Part shown: positions 1-11,875 of the stretch, in pieces | Layout of the letters: every line of letters starts with the position of its first letter | Position numbering within the stretch: position 1 is the stretch's first letter | DNA from: Rhynochetos jubatus | Lineage: Eukaryota > Chordata > Aves > Eurypygiformes > Rhynochetidae | Length of the DNA stretch: 64,000 nucleotides | Reading direction: 5' to 3' | Assembly (NCBI GenBank): GCA_027574665.1 | Contig: CM050668.1 | Location: 1,990,001-2,054,000 of the forward strand | Translations under genes and position numbers: made by a program | Notes under the pieces: model-generated | What the model was told of the DNA's origin: nothing | The model's database searches: none | The model's input: only the letters and a program-made list of their open reading frames with translations

Positions 1-839
1 TCAAGTTACTGGCGCTGTACATCACTCAACACTAAAAGCGAGAAGCCAGAGACATGTGGTGTCAGGACTCATATATTTATTCCAGGCCATTTTTCCTGCC
101 CTATTGAGGCGGAAAGGTTCAAAGTTCCTGGTGCCTCTTGCCTGGAGAATCCTGATTGCCATAAGATCCTCGATGCCACAAAAGCAGGGCCGGCACATTC
201 TAGTCACTTCCCACGCAGCAGGAGCTCATCTAGCTCATTAACTGAGCTGTGCTCATTGTTTTGCCCTTGCTTAAGTAGATACAATATTTCTACTGTATTT
301 AACACAAACCCCATCTCAGCTGTTCTCTCCACACATACACGCACCGAGGGTCCTGCTGACAAATTTGGATGACAGAATTTTATTTTTTTTGAGCACAGAT
401 AAATATTTTGGCTGGGGAAATGCTTTTTTCCCCCGTCACGACTGCTTGAAAGCAAAAAGGCGAACCACGCCAAAGCAAAAGGGCATGCGGGGCCAGGTCT
501 GCCTGCTCTCAGCGGCAGTGGGTACGTGGAGCCGGCTCACTGCACGGTGCTCCCGGGCTGGACCTGCTTCCCAGGCACCCAGGACTTGGGGGAAAAACTA
601 TTTAATGCTGGTGGGAGAGGCAGCTGTATGCCTGGCTTGCAGCGTCCTATGTGCTGCCCCAATGCCAGGAAAGCAGGATGGATGGATGCTGGGCCTGAGG
701 AACCCCACCACCCAAGCAGGAGCCCAGCAGGGACGGGGCGATGCCCCGCGGGAAGCTGGGAACGTGTGCGTCCCACTGGCTTTCCCCTTTCATCTCTTTG
801 TGTCCATCCTTCCCCTGCAGAAGGATATTCCTAGCAAAG
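1..839. other. Non-genic stretch, GC-rich in the middle
   Basis: No gene, repeat family or RNA is recognisable. The 480-830 part is GC-rich and holds overlapping open frames on both strands, the largest being 171 codons on the plus strand (365-880). That frame has no recognisable domain, and the other frames over the same bases are equally open, so it looks like chance. Confidence 0.65.
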
Positions 840-1440
840 TTTCACATGCCTCATCTGAATTTTTTTTTTTAAATTTCTAATCAAGAGGTGAACTTGTGAA
901 GGATTTTTTTAAGGTTGCCATCCTTAAGAAAACGCTATTTCTAACTAACTTCTATGATTTTTGGGGAGTGAGTCTTATACAGTTTGTTCATCTTGAGGAA
1001 TCTCTTTACCTTCTATTCTTCCATCTCTGTCTGGTCTTCAAGATATGCTAATCAGTGTGTAAGTATATCCTTTCAAATAATTATCATACATTATACTCTA
1101 CTCATCTCTGTATAATTTCCTCATATGCATAATCGTATTTGACTTCCTTATGAATGTAAAAACCATCTTACCTTGGGCAAGTTAATCTTCATTGATTGAA
1201 TATCAAATTCATTTGAATGTGTTAGCAAAGCCTTCCCCCTCCCTCCTGAACAGGAGAAAACAGAAGAGAAATACACATTTCCTACCCTGGTGCTGAAGAA
1301 TTTGTGCGTTTATTTGGTCTTTATTTCTCATTTTGCTTTTTAAGTCCCTTTCTTCCTGCCCCACTTCTCACTCCCTTCTTCTTTAAATAAAAATTAAAAA
1401 CAAAAAACCCAAGCAATAACAGCGCTTGCATTATTTTCAA
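840..1440. other. AT-rich non-coding block
   Basis: An AT-rich stretch opens with an 11-base T run (860-870) and ends with an A-rich tract around 1380-1420. All six frames are closed by frequent stops. No repeat family is recognised. It could be neutral AT-rich DNA or weakly regulatory; nothing decides between these. Confidence 0.6.
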
Positions 1441-3580
1441 ATGCAAAATGCTTCTCTCACTCCGTGCTTCTGAGGAGGAGAATTAAGGAACCGCAGAACC
1501 TTGATAATAACTAACTTCAAAAGGGTAAAAGCAAAGCCAAAAGTCCTTAAAATGAAGTACAATCCACCCAGGAAACACCGGTGTGGGAAAACAGTCTTTC
1601 CTCTTAAGACTGTTTGATAGCAACAATTCTCACGCACAACCCTCTCACTGCTCCTCTGCGTGTCCCTCCAGCAAGCAGCCGGAGCAAAGCAACGCGCTGC
1701 TTTGGCTCTGACGGTGGAGGATGCTGAGGAAGGTGCGACTGACCCCAATCCCGCTCTTCCTCCTAGACAGACTTAAGACCTCCCGGAAATCTCCCCGCAC
1801 ACCCTTCTGTGGGGCTGGGTACAAGGCTCCAGCAGAAAAACGGTGTTTTCCTGCCCAGGAGATGGATGAGTGACATCCCAGCCCCAGGAAAAGCTCCTTT
1901 GCTTTCAAGAGGGATGGGTTTTCACCTGGGACAAAGCTGGGGTGCTGCAGGTGAGCTCCTGTTTCAGGGTGAGCTGCCTGGTGGCCACTGGCCTGTCATT
2001 GTGCCACATCAGCAGCTTCTCTGAGCTATGAAACAGTTAAAGCCTCTCATACAGGAGGCAACTTAACAGAGTTGGAGCTTGTCCCCAGGATGGGAGAAAC
2101 CATCCCTGGTGCTATGCTCCTGCTTCCTTTTCCTCATGCTACACCCAGCACTGTGTGCCCAGGCCAGCTCCTGCCCTGCGGTCCCTATTGTCACCCGTAG
2201 TGTCACCTCCTCGGAGGCCAGAGATGTCCCCACACATCTCCCATGTTTGTGGAGCCACTTGAACCAGGTGGTCAGCAGCTGTAACGTGTCCCTTTGCCCC
2301 CCATCAACCCACAGCGCAGACCCCTCTGCCCACGCTATAAGGGGAGGGTAGTTTGGCAAATCCTGCTTGAGCCTTAGAGCAGGAACCATGCAGGGAACCC
2401 CTCAAAGCTGCGCTGGGGCAGGGATCGTGCCTGCATCAGGTACCCTGCAAACTCACTGCTCGGCTGCTGTCCCCAAGTCCTGGGCTATGAAATATGCCCA
2501 GCTGAGTTTAAATCTTTTGAAAGTTTTGGTTTGCCTTAAAAAAAAAAAAATCAGAATAATAACAAAGCAAAAATTCATGAATTCCAGTAACATTCGAATC
2601 TCCTCCAGATTAGGTCTCTCACTGGCCTCAGCTGGAGCAGATGCTAGTAAATTGGCACTGGAGATATTTTCTTATCCAGCATTTAGAAAGCAAATGATAT
2701 TATCAGTTCAAATCCAACCTTGTGTGTGGCAGAGCCCTGCCAGGCTGAGGGGCTGGGGGGAGCAGTCCAGCACCACTCACGACAGCACCGACCGTCCCAG
2801 CATGACCCACAGCATCTCTGCGCCGGGCTTTGCCATCGTGTTCAGCGGGGCGGTGAGTGGGCACGGCCCCACACAGTCGTGGCTGCCTGCCCTTCAGTGC
2901 TGTTTCCCCCATTTATACGGTCTAATCAGCAAGACATGTGTTTCGTCACTCCTGTTCTTCTGATGGAGTCCCACACCTCCCTTCTCCAAAGGCAGCGGGA
3001 CATCATCTGAGGACCCTGGCCAAGTCGCGCTGCAAGGAATGAGACTAGGCTTAGCCTAAAGCTACAGTCCTGCAGTAACGCCTGTGCAGATGGATTCCTT
3101 GGGCAGAGTCCTTCTGGCTCCACTGGGAGACCTGCCCACAGCTGGTCCCTGCGGGACCTCCCCAAGGCCACCCATGCATGAGCCCTCTGCCGTGCCCGCC
3201 GCGGGCCAGGCCTGTCTGGGGTGTGTCGTGTCAGGGAGCCGTACAGCACACCGGTCATTTATCTGTGCCTTCCAGACATCCGACAGCTCTGTTGGAGCTA
3301 CCGCTACGAGTGGGCTGACAGATGTCCGTAAATCCAGGCACGGGGCCAAAGTCCATGAATTCTGGCTGGGGAAAAACTTCCAGGCTGGGAAACCTGGACA
3401 TATGGGAGCCTCCGTCCGTGCCATCACAAGGCCTGAGCCAGGAGGGCGGCAGGACCAGGATGGTCAGGACATGGCTGGATCGTCAGGGCTGTATCTATTT
3501 TCAGCTCTGTTTGTACCAGGAGGGGAGCGTATATTATGTGGTGTAAAGTGGGTAAGCTGTTTTGCAGATTGGCGGAGAAG
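1441..3580. other. Non-genic stretch of mixed composition
   Basis: No gene is supported. A 13-base A run lies at 2538-2550. Open frames of 70-200 codons occur on both strands (for example 2367-2963 and 3084-3617, plus), overlap one another, and read as low-information Ser/Pro/Gly/Cys-rich translations typical of GC-rich non-coding vertebrate DNA. Confidence 0.6.
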
Positions 3581-3780
3581 ACATCAGTGCAGCAGGCGGA
3601 CAAAGATTATATTATGATTAATCAAGTTAATGTACTGTACATTGTTAACACTAAAATTTTCAGAATAGCTGTGTCCAGTCTGCGTGTGTGAGGTTTAATT
3701 CCTCCTGATTATAATGGGCTAATTTCCTACAAAACATATATTTTTTTTTCCTTTTTTTTTTTAAATTAGTCTGACTCAGT
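3581..3780. promoter_or_regulatory. Candidate regulatory block with GTAC palindrome
   Basis: An AT-rich block contains GATTAATC, an odd palindrome AATGTAC-T-GTACATT (3629-3643) and GTTAAC close behind it. The spacing of GTTAAT and GTTAAC half-sites recalls HNF1-type or homeodomain sites, but this is motif matching only. T runs at 3741-3749 and 3752-3762 end the block. Confidence 0.3.
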
Positions 3781-4620
3781 GAGGTATTTGTCTCTACAGC
3801 TCTGGCAAACTGTTCTGCACAGCTCTTCAAAGGCCTTCACCGGCCTGAGCCAGTCTTTCAACAAAGTGAGGGGTTGATCCAGCAGACCTCCGGTACTGGA
3901 CATGGTGCTCCCTGCCCAGAGTGGTCCCTTGGAGGACAACGAGATGCTTCAAGGCTCTGTGCTGCTGCAGGAGAGGCCCCAGGAGACTGGGGACATTAGA
4001 TGCCAGGAAAGCATGACAAAGCTTCTGGGTGAGAGATGGAAACTGCAGCTGTTAGAAACTTTGGGGTGTTTTCCTCCCTTTACACCAATTCGGAAGTTGG
4101 CCCCATCCCTTCTGAAACAACCACTCCTTGTCAAGCAGGGCACAGCACAGGTGAAGCACCCCAAGTGCATTTTACTATCAAAGTATCGATGAGCTCAAGG
4201 TGGGTAGAGTGGCATCATCCCACCCTCTATCCCAAACCCCACATGTGCTCGGAAGAAATAATTTTGGGGAGAGGGCTGGGATGAGGTGCTTTCCCTGAAA
4301 ACTCTTCCTCAAACTTCACCTGTCCTTGTGCATATGCACAAAGGGGCACAAATGGTTGGTCTGGCAGAGGTTTCCCGGGAAGGTGACCAGGGGCGCTGGG
4401 GACAGGGATTAGCTTTGCCACGTGGATCATCTATCAGGCCCCGGACAACGCCTTTCAATGGGGATTTAATGATGATGAGCAGCAGACCCCTTCCTGCTTT
4501 TACGCCACCCCTGGGAGGCTGCAGAGAGACAGGCTTTCACGGCCGGCTTGCACTTTCCCTGACCCTTGAACCTCGGGGCCAGCACTTTTATGGGGATGAA
4601 GCGACACAGTTCCTGTAACC
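3781..4620. other. Non-genic stretch
   Basis: No gene or clear repeat is seen. The bases around 3868-3895 (GGGGTTGATCCAGCAGACCTC) faintly resemble the 3' part of an old CR1 copy, but the match is too short and diverged to call. Confidence 0.55.
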
Positions 4621-4960
4621 TGCCTCGGGGGCCCTGAAAAATTAGACTGAATCAAAGCAGAAAATGAGTTTTCATTTATCTTGTGATGATGCACGAGGTT
4701 ACATGAAAGACAAATAGCTGCTTCTGACTCTTCCTTTATCATTGTCACTGCAATTAATAGGCTGTGGCCTTCGTTACTGTGTTAGTACTAAAGAGACCGC
4801 GGGCCCCGGGGGACGTTAACGAGAGGAGAAAAGCAGTCCAATCTTCTAAAAGTTCTGTCATGTTACGATACGCTAACCTGTTTCTTTTTAACTTGCTGTT
4901 GAAGTGCTGGTGATTCAGCCGGATGAACAGAGCATTGATGGTGCCAGAGCCCATCGGCCA
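4621..4960. promoter_or_regulatory. Candidate non-coding regulatory block
   Basis: AT-rich sequence with GTGATGATGCA, CTTTATCATTGTC (GATA-like and SOX-like words) and CAATTAATAGG stands out from GC-rich flanks. A short GC-rich interruption with GGGCCC lies near 4800-4812. No frame looks coding. Regulatory function is inferred from texture alone. Confidence 0.28.
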
Positions 4961-6225
4961 CCTCTGAGAGCAGCGTCACTTGTCCTGCTCCCTACGGCTG
5001 GGGCCGTGGTGAGCGATGGGCAGCAGGGAAGGGTGAAGGGACGTGGGCAAGGGCTTCTTGAGGCTTGATGGCCTTCAGCAGCACCCTCCATGCTGCGGCA
5101 GCCGTCCCCAGGTTGGATAGTCCCAAGATTGGGTGGTTCCCAGCTGACATGTAGGTCAACATGCCAGGTGGATGCTACCACCAGGATGGTGGGAGTTCAA
5201 GTTTTCCTTCTGGAGCCAGCAGCCCTCTCCAAGGCAGGACTGTTTTGAGCACGGGTGATGCCAGCTGCGCCAGCAGTGCAGCCATTGCCCAGCCCACAAT
5301 CCTGCCTATTGCTTTCCAAGCTTGACGCAGCCAATGCCCTGCTCCTCCATCCTAGCAATGAGGCCACTTCAATCCCATCCTCTCCCAAAGCCTGCATGGT
5401 CTCACATCACTACCACGAGATACCTTATCTCTTTCATTATTCTGCATCCCCACCATCGAATCCCCATCTGAGGGAGTTAAGAAAGCAGTTGAAGTTATTC
5501 CCACCATCAGTTACGCAGGACAGGGAGTCATCTGTCACCTGAAACGTGCACCACTACAGATCTTTTCCCACCTCATAAAAGCAGATGAGCCATGTGCATG
5601 TGCTTGTGCAGTGGCTTCGGCTGCATGCCGAGAAGGATGCTCGAGCTGAAAGCCAGTCCGGGGGACACAGCCAGGCCTGTCCTCCTCACCGGCCTGGTGT
5701 TGCCAAGCCCTGTGTGATTTATTCTGCCTGTTAATGCCATTTGCCTGGTTTTTGGACTGCATGGCTCTAAGTGCCCAGAACCAGCTCAGATTTTCCCATT
5801 ACCTCTGTCCTCTCACTGCGCAGGATCCCAAGGGGTTTCCAACGCTCCTGTCCCACCAAACGCTCCCCAGGACAGCACTGCTCAGGGCATCCTTTGGTCC
5901 AGCCTAGAATAAAGCCCTGCATTACAGATCAAGCCCTCCCCAGACTGGGCTGCCCACCCGAGATGCAGACCCTGCTCTGAAATCTGCTGAGCCGCTCCCC
6001 CCGGTCCAGCCCGGGGACCTGCGTTCACACCTCATCTGAAGCAGAGACATTTTGGTTCTCCCCCGTTGCTCCCTCCAGCTGCTGGGGATGGGCTCTGGGG
6101 CAACGACACTGGGACAAGTAAGAACCAGTAATTCCACCTGGAGGGAGTTACCAAGCAGAGAAAGTTGGTGGGGTTCGATGAACAGAGCCAGATTTCTCCC
6201 CTCCCTTCCACTAGAGACTCCAACA
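4961..6225. other. Non-genic GC-moderate stretch
   Basis: No gene, RNA or repeat family recognised. Overlapping open frames of 65-111 codons occur on both strands without any domain or codon-bias signal. Confidence 0.6.
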
Positions 6226-6600
6226 CGTTTGAAGCTCTTTATACATGTCTGAGACAAACTTGGCTGTATAATTAGAAGCTTAAGTAAATCTAGCCCAAAT
6301 TTTCAGAAGACTTTGTGGGTTCATGCTTACATTAATTCAGGGGTTTCCCATTCAAAGCTAACTCTGCACTGCAACCTGGTTTTGACCTTTATCATTAATT
6401 TTTGGTGCTAAACCACTTCTATTCTAAAGGCTTCGGTGTAGCCTATTCTTATGTGATTGTGGCACTGTTAATTTTAATTGGTGCTTTTTGAGGTTAATTG
6501 AAAAGGAATCCATGATTGGCAAATTGAAACGAAGAGAATTTTGTAAGGATTAAAGTTGTCCTGAAATAGTAGGGAGAAAAATGTTTATCTGGGAAAATGG
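6226..6600. promoter_or_regulatory. Candidate non-coding regulatory block
   Basis: AT-rich sequence with repeated homeodomain-type cores (TATAATTAG, ACATTAATTC, TCATTAATTT, TTAATTTTAATTGG, GGTTAATTG) and a TGACCTTTATCA nuclear-receptor/GATA-like stretch. Frames are closed. The density of ATTA cores in a repeat-free block is typical of vertebrate developmental enhancers, which is an inference here. Confidence 0.35.
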
Positions 6601-7260
6601 TATTGCTGTGCTGGTGATGTACATTCCCTGTCCTGCAACTCGGGTATTCCACATCCCTAGCTCCTGTAAAATGAGGGGCCATGCAGGGGCTGGTCCAGAC
6701 CAGGAAGATGCTATGGGTATAAAGGCTCATTTTAATCTAAATGCTCAGAGTCATTTGGGATAAATGGGATGCTTATGGACACAGGATGGCTAATCTCTGC
6801 TATGACATTTGTGGAGGAGGAGGAATAATTTAGACAGAGGGTATTGTACTGTTCAGGAGTTATCCCTGCTCTCCCATCGTAAGTGGAACTAATTGTCAGA
6901 AGGATAGCTGGGCACACTGGTGGCACCTCCCATCAAGGTCCTGAGACATCTCACCAATGTTCTCCAGCTCCTCTGCACAGGCATTACTGACCCCGTTTTG
7001 CAGACGGGGAACTGAGGCACAGAGCATTGCAATAGAGCTTTCAGATGGTGCTACAGAGCCTCTGAGCTCAGACTCCTGGGGTGTTTGCAGGCAAGAGAGC
7101 CAAAGTTGTAGAAAAAGCAGGAGAGAGTGGCTGGGCAGCTCCCTTACCGGCAGCGATAGACAGACATGGGCAGGTATGGACCCTGCTGCTCACCTTCCCT
7201 CCCTGAATCAGCCAGGGCTTATACAGCACTGCTCAGTCAAGAACCACTTGTGTTTCTAAA
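6601..7260. other. Non-genic stretch
   Basis: No gene or recognised repeat. A minus-strand open frame (6494-6730) and a plus-strand one (6957-7259) lack any recognisable protein feature. Confidence 0.6.
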
Positions 7261-7590
7261 GTTAGTTAGAGACATTTTTTACACATGCTTTCAGATGCAG
7301 ATTCTAGGCTTTGCACCTCTCTCATCTTGTTGAAGCTCTTTCAAGAACCAAGTTCTTAATCTGCCCTTGAAAAACAATGCAAATTATCAGCAAAATCAGA
7401 AAGCCAAAAGATTTTTCAGCTGATTTTTCACCGACTTTGTGCAGAGTAGACTGGGTAAAGTCCTGGCTTCTACCGCTCCCCCATGTCCCTGCTGGAGCAG
7501 AAGCATCAATAGGCAAATATTCATTATATCGACTGTTGCAGCATGCGTTTGGGGGAAACACAAGGACAGAAAAGTGTGAAAACATCACTC
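7261..7590. promoter_or_regulatory. Candidate regulatory block with octamer
   Basis: Contains a perfect octamer word ATGCAAAT (7377-7384) running directly into TATCAG, and further on an AT-rich piece with AAATATTCATTATATCG. Octamer words bind POU-domain factors. One occurrence in 64 kb is expected by chance, so only the combination with the AT-rich setting is suggestive. Confidence 0.28.
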
Positions 7591-8200
7591 CTTCCCAAGT
7601 CCTGACCCCTCTGAACTCAACAGCAAAACTCCCCTTGACTAAGGGAGCCAGGATTTCGCCCCTAGATGGCTCTAGGATATAAGTTGTTTCAGGCTATGCT
7701 GAAGGATGATTTGCAAATCTCCCTTCCCTGTTTGTATCACAGAAGTGCCTGAGGGTCTAGGTATTTCCCACAGATGCTGGGGGTAACGGGTGTCCCTGTC
7801 CCAGAGTGCCTGTGTAGCCTGTGCTACTCGGTGCCGTGCACAGGGTGATGTCCCGTCGCACAGCACAGAGCCCTGGCAGCGTGACAAATGCTGGAGACCA
7901 TCGAAAAGCCTCGGCAGCATCAGCAAGCACACGGGTGTTTGCAAGCTGAACCCAAGATAAACCTTGTTCAGTTACTGTAAATGACCCCCCAGCTCTGATA
8001 CACTGCTGGTGTTGTAAGCAGCAAAGCTGGATTGAAAATGTGGTTCTTGGGGTTAAGAGCAAACGCACCAATGCACCAATCTGGATAGACAGAAGATGTG
8101 CAAGGAAAAGTGACAGATCCCGGGCAGGGAAAGAGGCAACTTAGGGAAAGAAGAAAGGCAATAGCTCTTCCCTCCTGTTCTGCTGTTGAAGCTTCCTCCG
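7591..8200. other. Non-genic stretch
   Basis: No gene, RNA gene or repeat family recognised. Minus-strand open frames at 7672-8071 overlap each other in different frames and look like chance. Confidence 0.6.
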
Positions 8201-8470
8201 CCTACTGGTAATTGAAATCCAAATGATATGGCCAGGATATCCCTGCCCGCAGAGAGACATTGCCTGTTTCCGCCCCAGAGATGAGAAGTTTAACCACCAC
8301 TAATGGAGTGGTGGGGAAAGCGTTGCCACATACACTCCATCACATATTTATGATGCTTGAAAAAAGATCAATAGAAGCTATATGCAAGGGTCTATAAATT
8401 TAATGTAGCATAATCATTTAGTATCAGTTGTTTCTTAGATTAATAACACAGGGATGGGCCGCAATCCTGA
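8201..8470. promoter_or_regulatory. Candidate regulatory block with small inverted repeat
   Basis: Holds an 8-bp perfect inverted repeat CCACCACT / AGTGGTGG around five bases (8294-8314) and a following AT-rich run with ATATTTATGATGC, ATAAATTTAATG, CATAATCATTTAG and TTAGATTAATAAC. No coding frame. Function is inferred. Confidence 0.3.
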
Positions 8471-9605
8471 AATACAATAAAGTAATGCTGACCTGTTACA
8501 TACACTACACACTGAGTTGCTACCATCGCCCCAGCCCTTTGCTAGACACTGTCTCAGGCAGCGAGAGGGACTCACTTGCCTGGGTGCTGGTGCTGGAGCC
8601 GGCAGCACCCTCCACCAGCAGCATGCACCGCTGCTGACTGTGCTTCTTGGCCAATAACGTGCACAAGCATCAAGCAAGACAGAAGAAACTGTTCTGTGAA
8701 ATGCCTCTGCTGCAAGTGTCACAGAGACCAAACCCTCAGAGCCAAGTGCGTGTTTTCTCCAGTCTGCCAGAGGCAAAAGTGCTCAGTATCCCCTACCTGC
8801 ACTGGAACATCCCTGCCTGTCTCCACGGGCTGCGCAAGGGCCAAGGACTGGCTCTTCGCATTGACCACAATATGTTATGGTTCAGTGAAAGGACCTTAAA
8901 CTTACAGACAAGGACAAGGCAGTAAAAGATGAAGCACCTGAACCCCCCATTTCCAGATTACTAGACCCCAGGTGTGTGCTAGGGAGCAGTTAAATTTCAT
9001 CATTACCCTTTCTTCTATGGTATTTTTTATAGTCTTTTTTACTACTGGCACTAAAGGTGCCGGACGCATCCCAGGAGCTAAGAGGACATCACTCGTCAAC
9101 CTGACTGCTCACTGATATAAAAAAATGACAAGTCCTGGCTTAATCTTTCTGATAACTGTGTTCTGCATGGCCCATCCATCTCCATGGAGGAGTTTTGGTG
9201 AAGCCGGAAGACAAGAACATCACAGCATTTAAGAATGAAAAATTAAGTGCCCTTTTTGAGCACAGCATGGAGCTTATTACTGCAGAAGTGTTCGCTTGCT
9301 ACTCCTCAGGTTGTGTGCATGCGCCTGCACTTGTCCGGAGCAAAGCGCCTGCTTTCAGCCTTTAATAATTTGGCTGCAAACAGGAAAAAACAGACAGGCA
9401 GACCAACAGATTCAAAAGACCTACAAATTCAGAGACCTCTGACTTCAAGCCGTCAAACCCAGGAATGCGGGGTCACAATAAGCCTGACTATGCATTCAAA
9501 ACAACTGCTGGGGCTCCGCGTCCTCTCATGGCAGCAGAGCCAGGCAGACAGCTCGTGAGAGCCTCACAACAGGTTTCCTAAAGCTGCAGCTCCTGGGTTT
9601 GGGTA
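8471..9605. other. Non-genic stretch including a Cys-rich open frame
   Basis: No gene is supported. A 107-codon plus-strand frame (8576-8899) translates to an unusually cysteine-rich peptide, but an overlapping second plus frame is also open, no signal peptide is visible and the cysteine spacing matches no family I know. It is treated as chance. Confidence 0.5.
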
Positions 9606-9850
9606 AAATTAAGAAAGTTTGATATATGTGTAAAACCAGAGGTCATGGAGGAAAGTTTTAAAATCTCAATAGCTTAAAGCAAATGCAGAAAGCCCCTAAA
9701 ACTATTATTTTTTATGGGATCTTTATTTTTCATTCTGCAAGTTAACATTGCTGAGCTTTATCTTGTTGTGCCAGTTAGTCCCTGAGACCTGGGGCAAAGA
9801 GCTGCACCCCACTCAGCTCCTGTTTACTTGACGATTTTTAAAAAACAGGC
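9606..9850. promoter_or_regulatory. Candidate non-coding regulatory block
   Basis: AT-rich, repeat-free block with AATAGCTTAAAGCAAATGC, TATTATTTTTTATGG, GTTAACATTG and CTTTATCTTG words. All frames are closed. Resemblance to a conserved enhancer is texture-based only. Confidence 0.28.
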
Positions 9851-11010
9851 ACTACCCACACATATTGTTGTATCAGAAATTACACTTTTCATGAATCTCG
9901 TGCCTTCTCTATGAGGCTGTAGTGTAGTGTTGCCAAAGAACAGGTGGAGATCTGCTGCCTCAGAGGCAGGACGGCATCTCTCTGCCCAGCTCCCTCTCAT
10001 CCCTCCGTCCATCCACAGATGTTGCAGCTTCATGTGAACTGGCAGCATAGCAAATTGTAATTTAATTAACTCTTAAGCGTTCCTGTAATCCAGGCTGACA
10101 GGGCTCCCCCAGCCCTTTAGTTCGAGAGTCCTGTCTACATTGTCTCTTTTGGCAGGCCAGGGGTATTGTTTGAGGAGCCAAAGTTGATTGAGTCGTCTTA
10201 GAAGGATGACCTGAAGGCCCTGTGCTGGAGTGCAGGCTCCCACCACGCTCCAGCTACGCCTCAATGTCAGCTTGCTCTGGCTTATAAAGGCCTGGACTGG
10301 CTTGTTCTAAGCCCTTATTGTTAATTTTAAACAGTCAATTAAAAATGACTTTAGCAATGGGAGAGGAGCCAGAGGGATGGTCTCAGAGAAGGTCCTTATC
10401 CTGGCAGAGACAGGCACTGAGCTGCAGGAACAACCTCCAGGGAGAGGGAAAGGGGGTTTCCAACAGCAGTTGGCAAATCCATGGCTTCTCTGTGCAGGTG
10501 ACCAAGCAAAGAGTAAGTCAGCCCTAGCAGAGAGACAATATCTTGACCCCCTTAGACCCACCCTGCCACCCAGAGCCCTTCCACTTGTGTTTCACCGACG
10601 GTGCTAATGATGATGGGAGGAAGAAGGACTTGGCTGCTACTCCACAAGGCAGAGCTGGGCTAATGCCAAATGAGTCCCTGATTTCCCCAAGCTTTGTCTC
10701 TCCCTCAGTCAGAGGGACCAGGACACTGCCCTCGGCATGGGGTGAGCACACCAGTAAGGAGCTGCTCACACTGCAGTGCAGACCCCACCGGGAAACCCAG
10801 ACAAGCTCTTGGCCTCTCTGGCATGTGGGTCAGTGTGCCAGAAACTGAACTCTCTGCAGCCCATTTCAGGCACCTAATCATGAATTGTCCTTTTGGGTTA
10901 TTCAAAATGGCTCTCTGCAGCCTTCTCCTCCAACTCTGCGGCGTCCCGTCGAGCAAGACAACTCTCATGGGCTTTAATGAGGAGAAGATGGCCAGCATTA
11001 AAGCAATACA
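9851..11010. other. Non-genic stretch with two short AT islands
   Basis: No gene is supported. Two AT islands carry homeodomain-type cores: TTGTAATTTAATTAAC near 10055-10070 and TTGTTAATTTTAAAC with CAATTAAAAATG near 10317-10345. The remainder is GC-moderate with overlapping chance frames up to 122 codons (10705-11073, minus). Confidence 0.5.
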
Positions 11011-11190
11011 CAAGGGAGAGGTGGAAATTTTCCACTGAAACCTACTTTTGGTGGAAAATTGGGTTTTCAGCAAAATGAAAGCAAGTGCTGCTTCTTTTCC
11101 TGCTGTTTTGATTTTTCATCAGAAAATTAAAGAGAAGAACACTGTCACAGTTTCTTTCCCAATTTTTTCCTTTTCAGCTTCTTTTGGCCA
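11011..11190. repeat. Possible degenerate ancient repeat (GAAAATTTTC-type)
   Basis: A run of GGAAAATT / TTTTCAGC / CAAAATGAAA words includes an odd palindrome GTGGAAA-T-TTTCCAC (11021-11035), GTGGAAAATTGGGTTTTCAGC and TTTTTCATCAGAAAATTAAAG. The same vocabulary recurs at 53101-53240 and 57950-58215. Such self-complementary AAAATTTTC sequence is common in old interspersed repeats of reptiles and birds. I cannot name the family, and simple compositional convergence is possible. Confidence 0.4.
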
Positions 11191-11875
11191 AAGGGTATAA
11201 AAGATATTTTGGGTCCCTCCCACAGTTTCTCATGTTTTGTATTTCCAGCTTCTTGATGCAAACCTGGCATTCTGCGTGAGGAATTCAAACAACTAACTCC
11301 ACACCCCCTGACCCCCAGCTTTCCTTGGCTCCCTTAGAACCCTCTTGTCCAGGGCACTGAAACGTTTCAGTATTGACCCTTGCAGAACCTTAGCAGCCAC
11401 ATCATTTTCCATAGATATGGATCTGAGGTTTCCCGCGTCTCCTACTCCTTCCTCTGAAGCTATTTGCCACAGTACATGGCCTGGACGTTATCTGTTTCCT
11501 CCCTGCTGTACCTTATTATGCGAATAGGACTCCCCTGGCACACCCTGCCCGGTGCAGAGATGCCGGGCTGCTATCACAGTGCCACAATAAGTAACAGAAC
11601 GTCTGGCACATACGGCCCCGACGGAAAAGCAGTTTTTCTCCTTCCTCCGTTGAAGACAGAAAACAATTAATGCTATCCTCGCACCCTGGCAGCGGCCCTG
11701 GCTCTTGGCAGAGAGGGGCACAGGGCTCTGCCTGGGCAGACATGGGTCCAGTGCTGCTACCAGCGATCATCTGTGGCGACGTTGACAGAGTAGATCTACC
11801 AACCCTTATCAGCATTGGAGCAGTGGGACCCGATAATTGTACACGGCTTTCTGAGGGCTTTAAGCATCACCAGTG
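11191..11875. other. Non-genic stretch
   Basis: No gene, RNA or repeat recognised. Open frames at 11464-11815 on both strands overlap and have no family resemblance. Confidence 0.6.

Noticed and set aside
2367..2963. 198-codon plus frame
   Set aside because: It runs through a poly(A) tract as a lysine run and has no protein signature; overlapping frames are open.
3860..3905. Possible CR1 relic
   Set aside because: Only about 20 bases faintly resemble the CR1 3' region; too short and diverged to support.
8576..8899. Cysteine-rich 107-codon frame that might be a small secreted peptide
   Set aside because: No signal peptide, cysteine spacing fits no family I know, and a second plus-strand frame over the same bases is also open.
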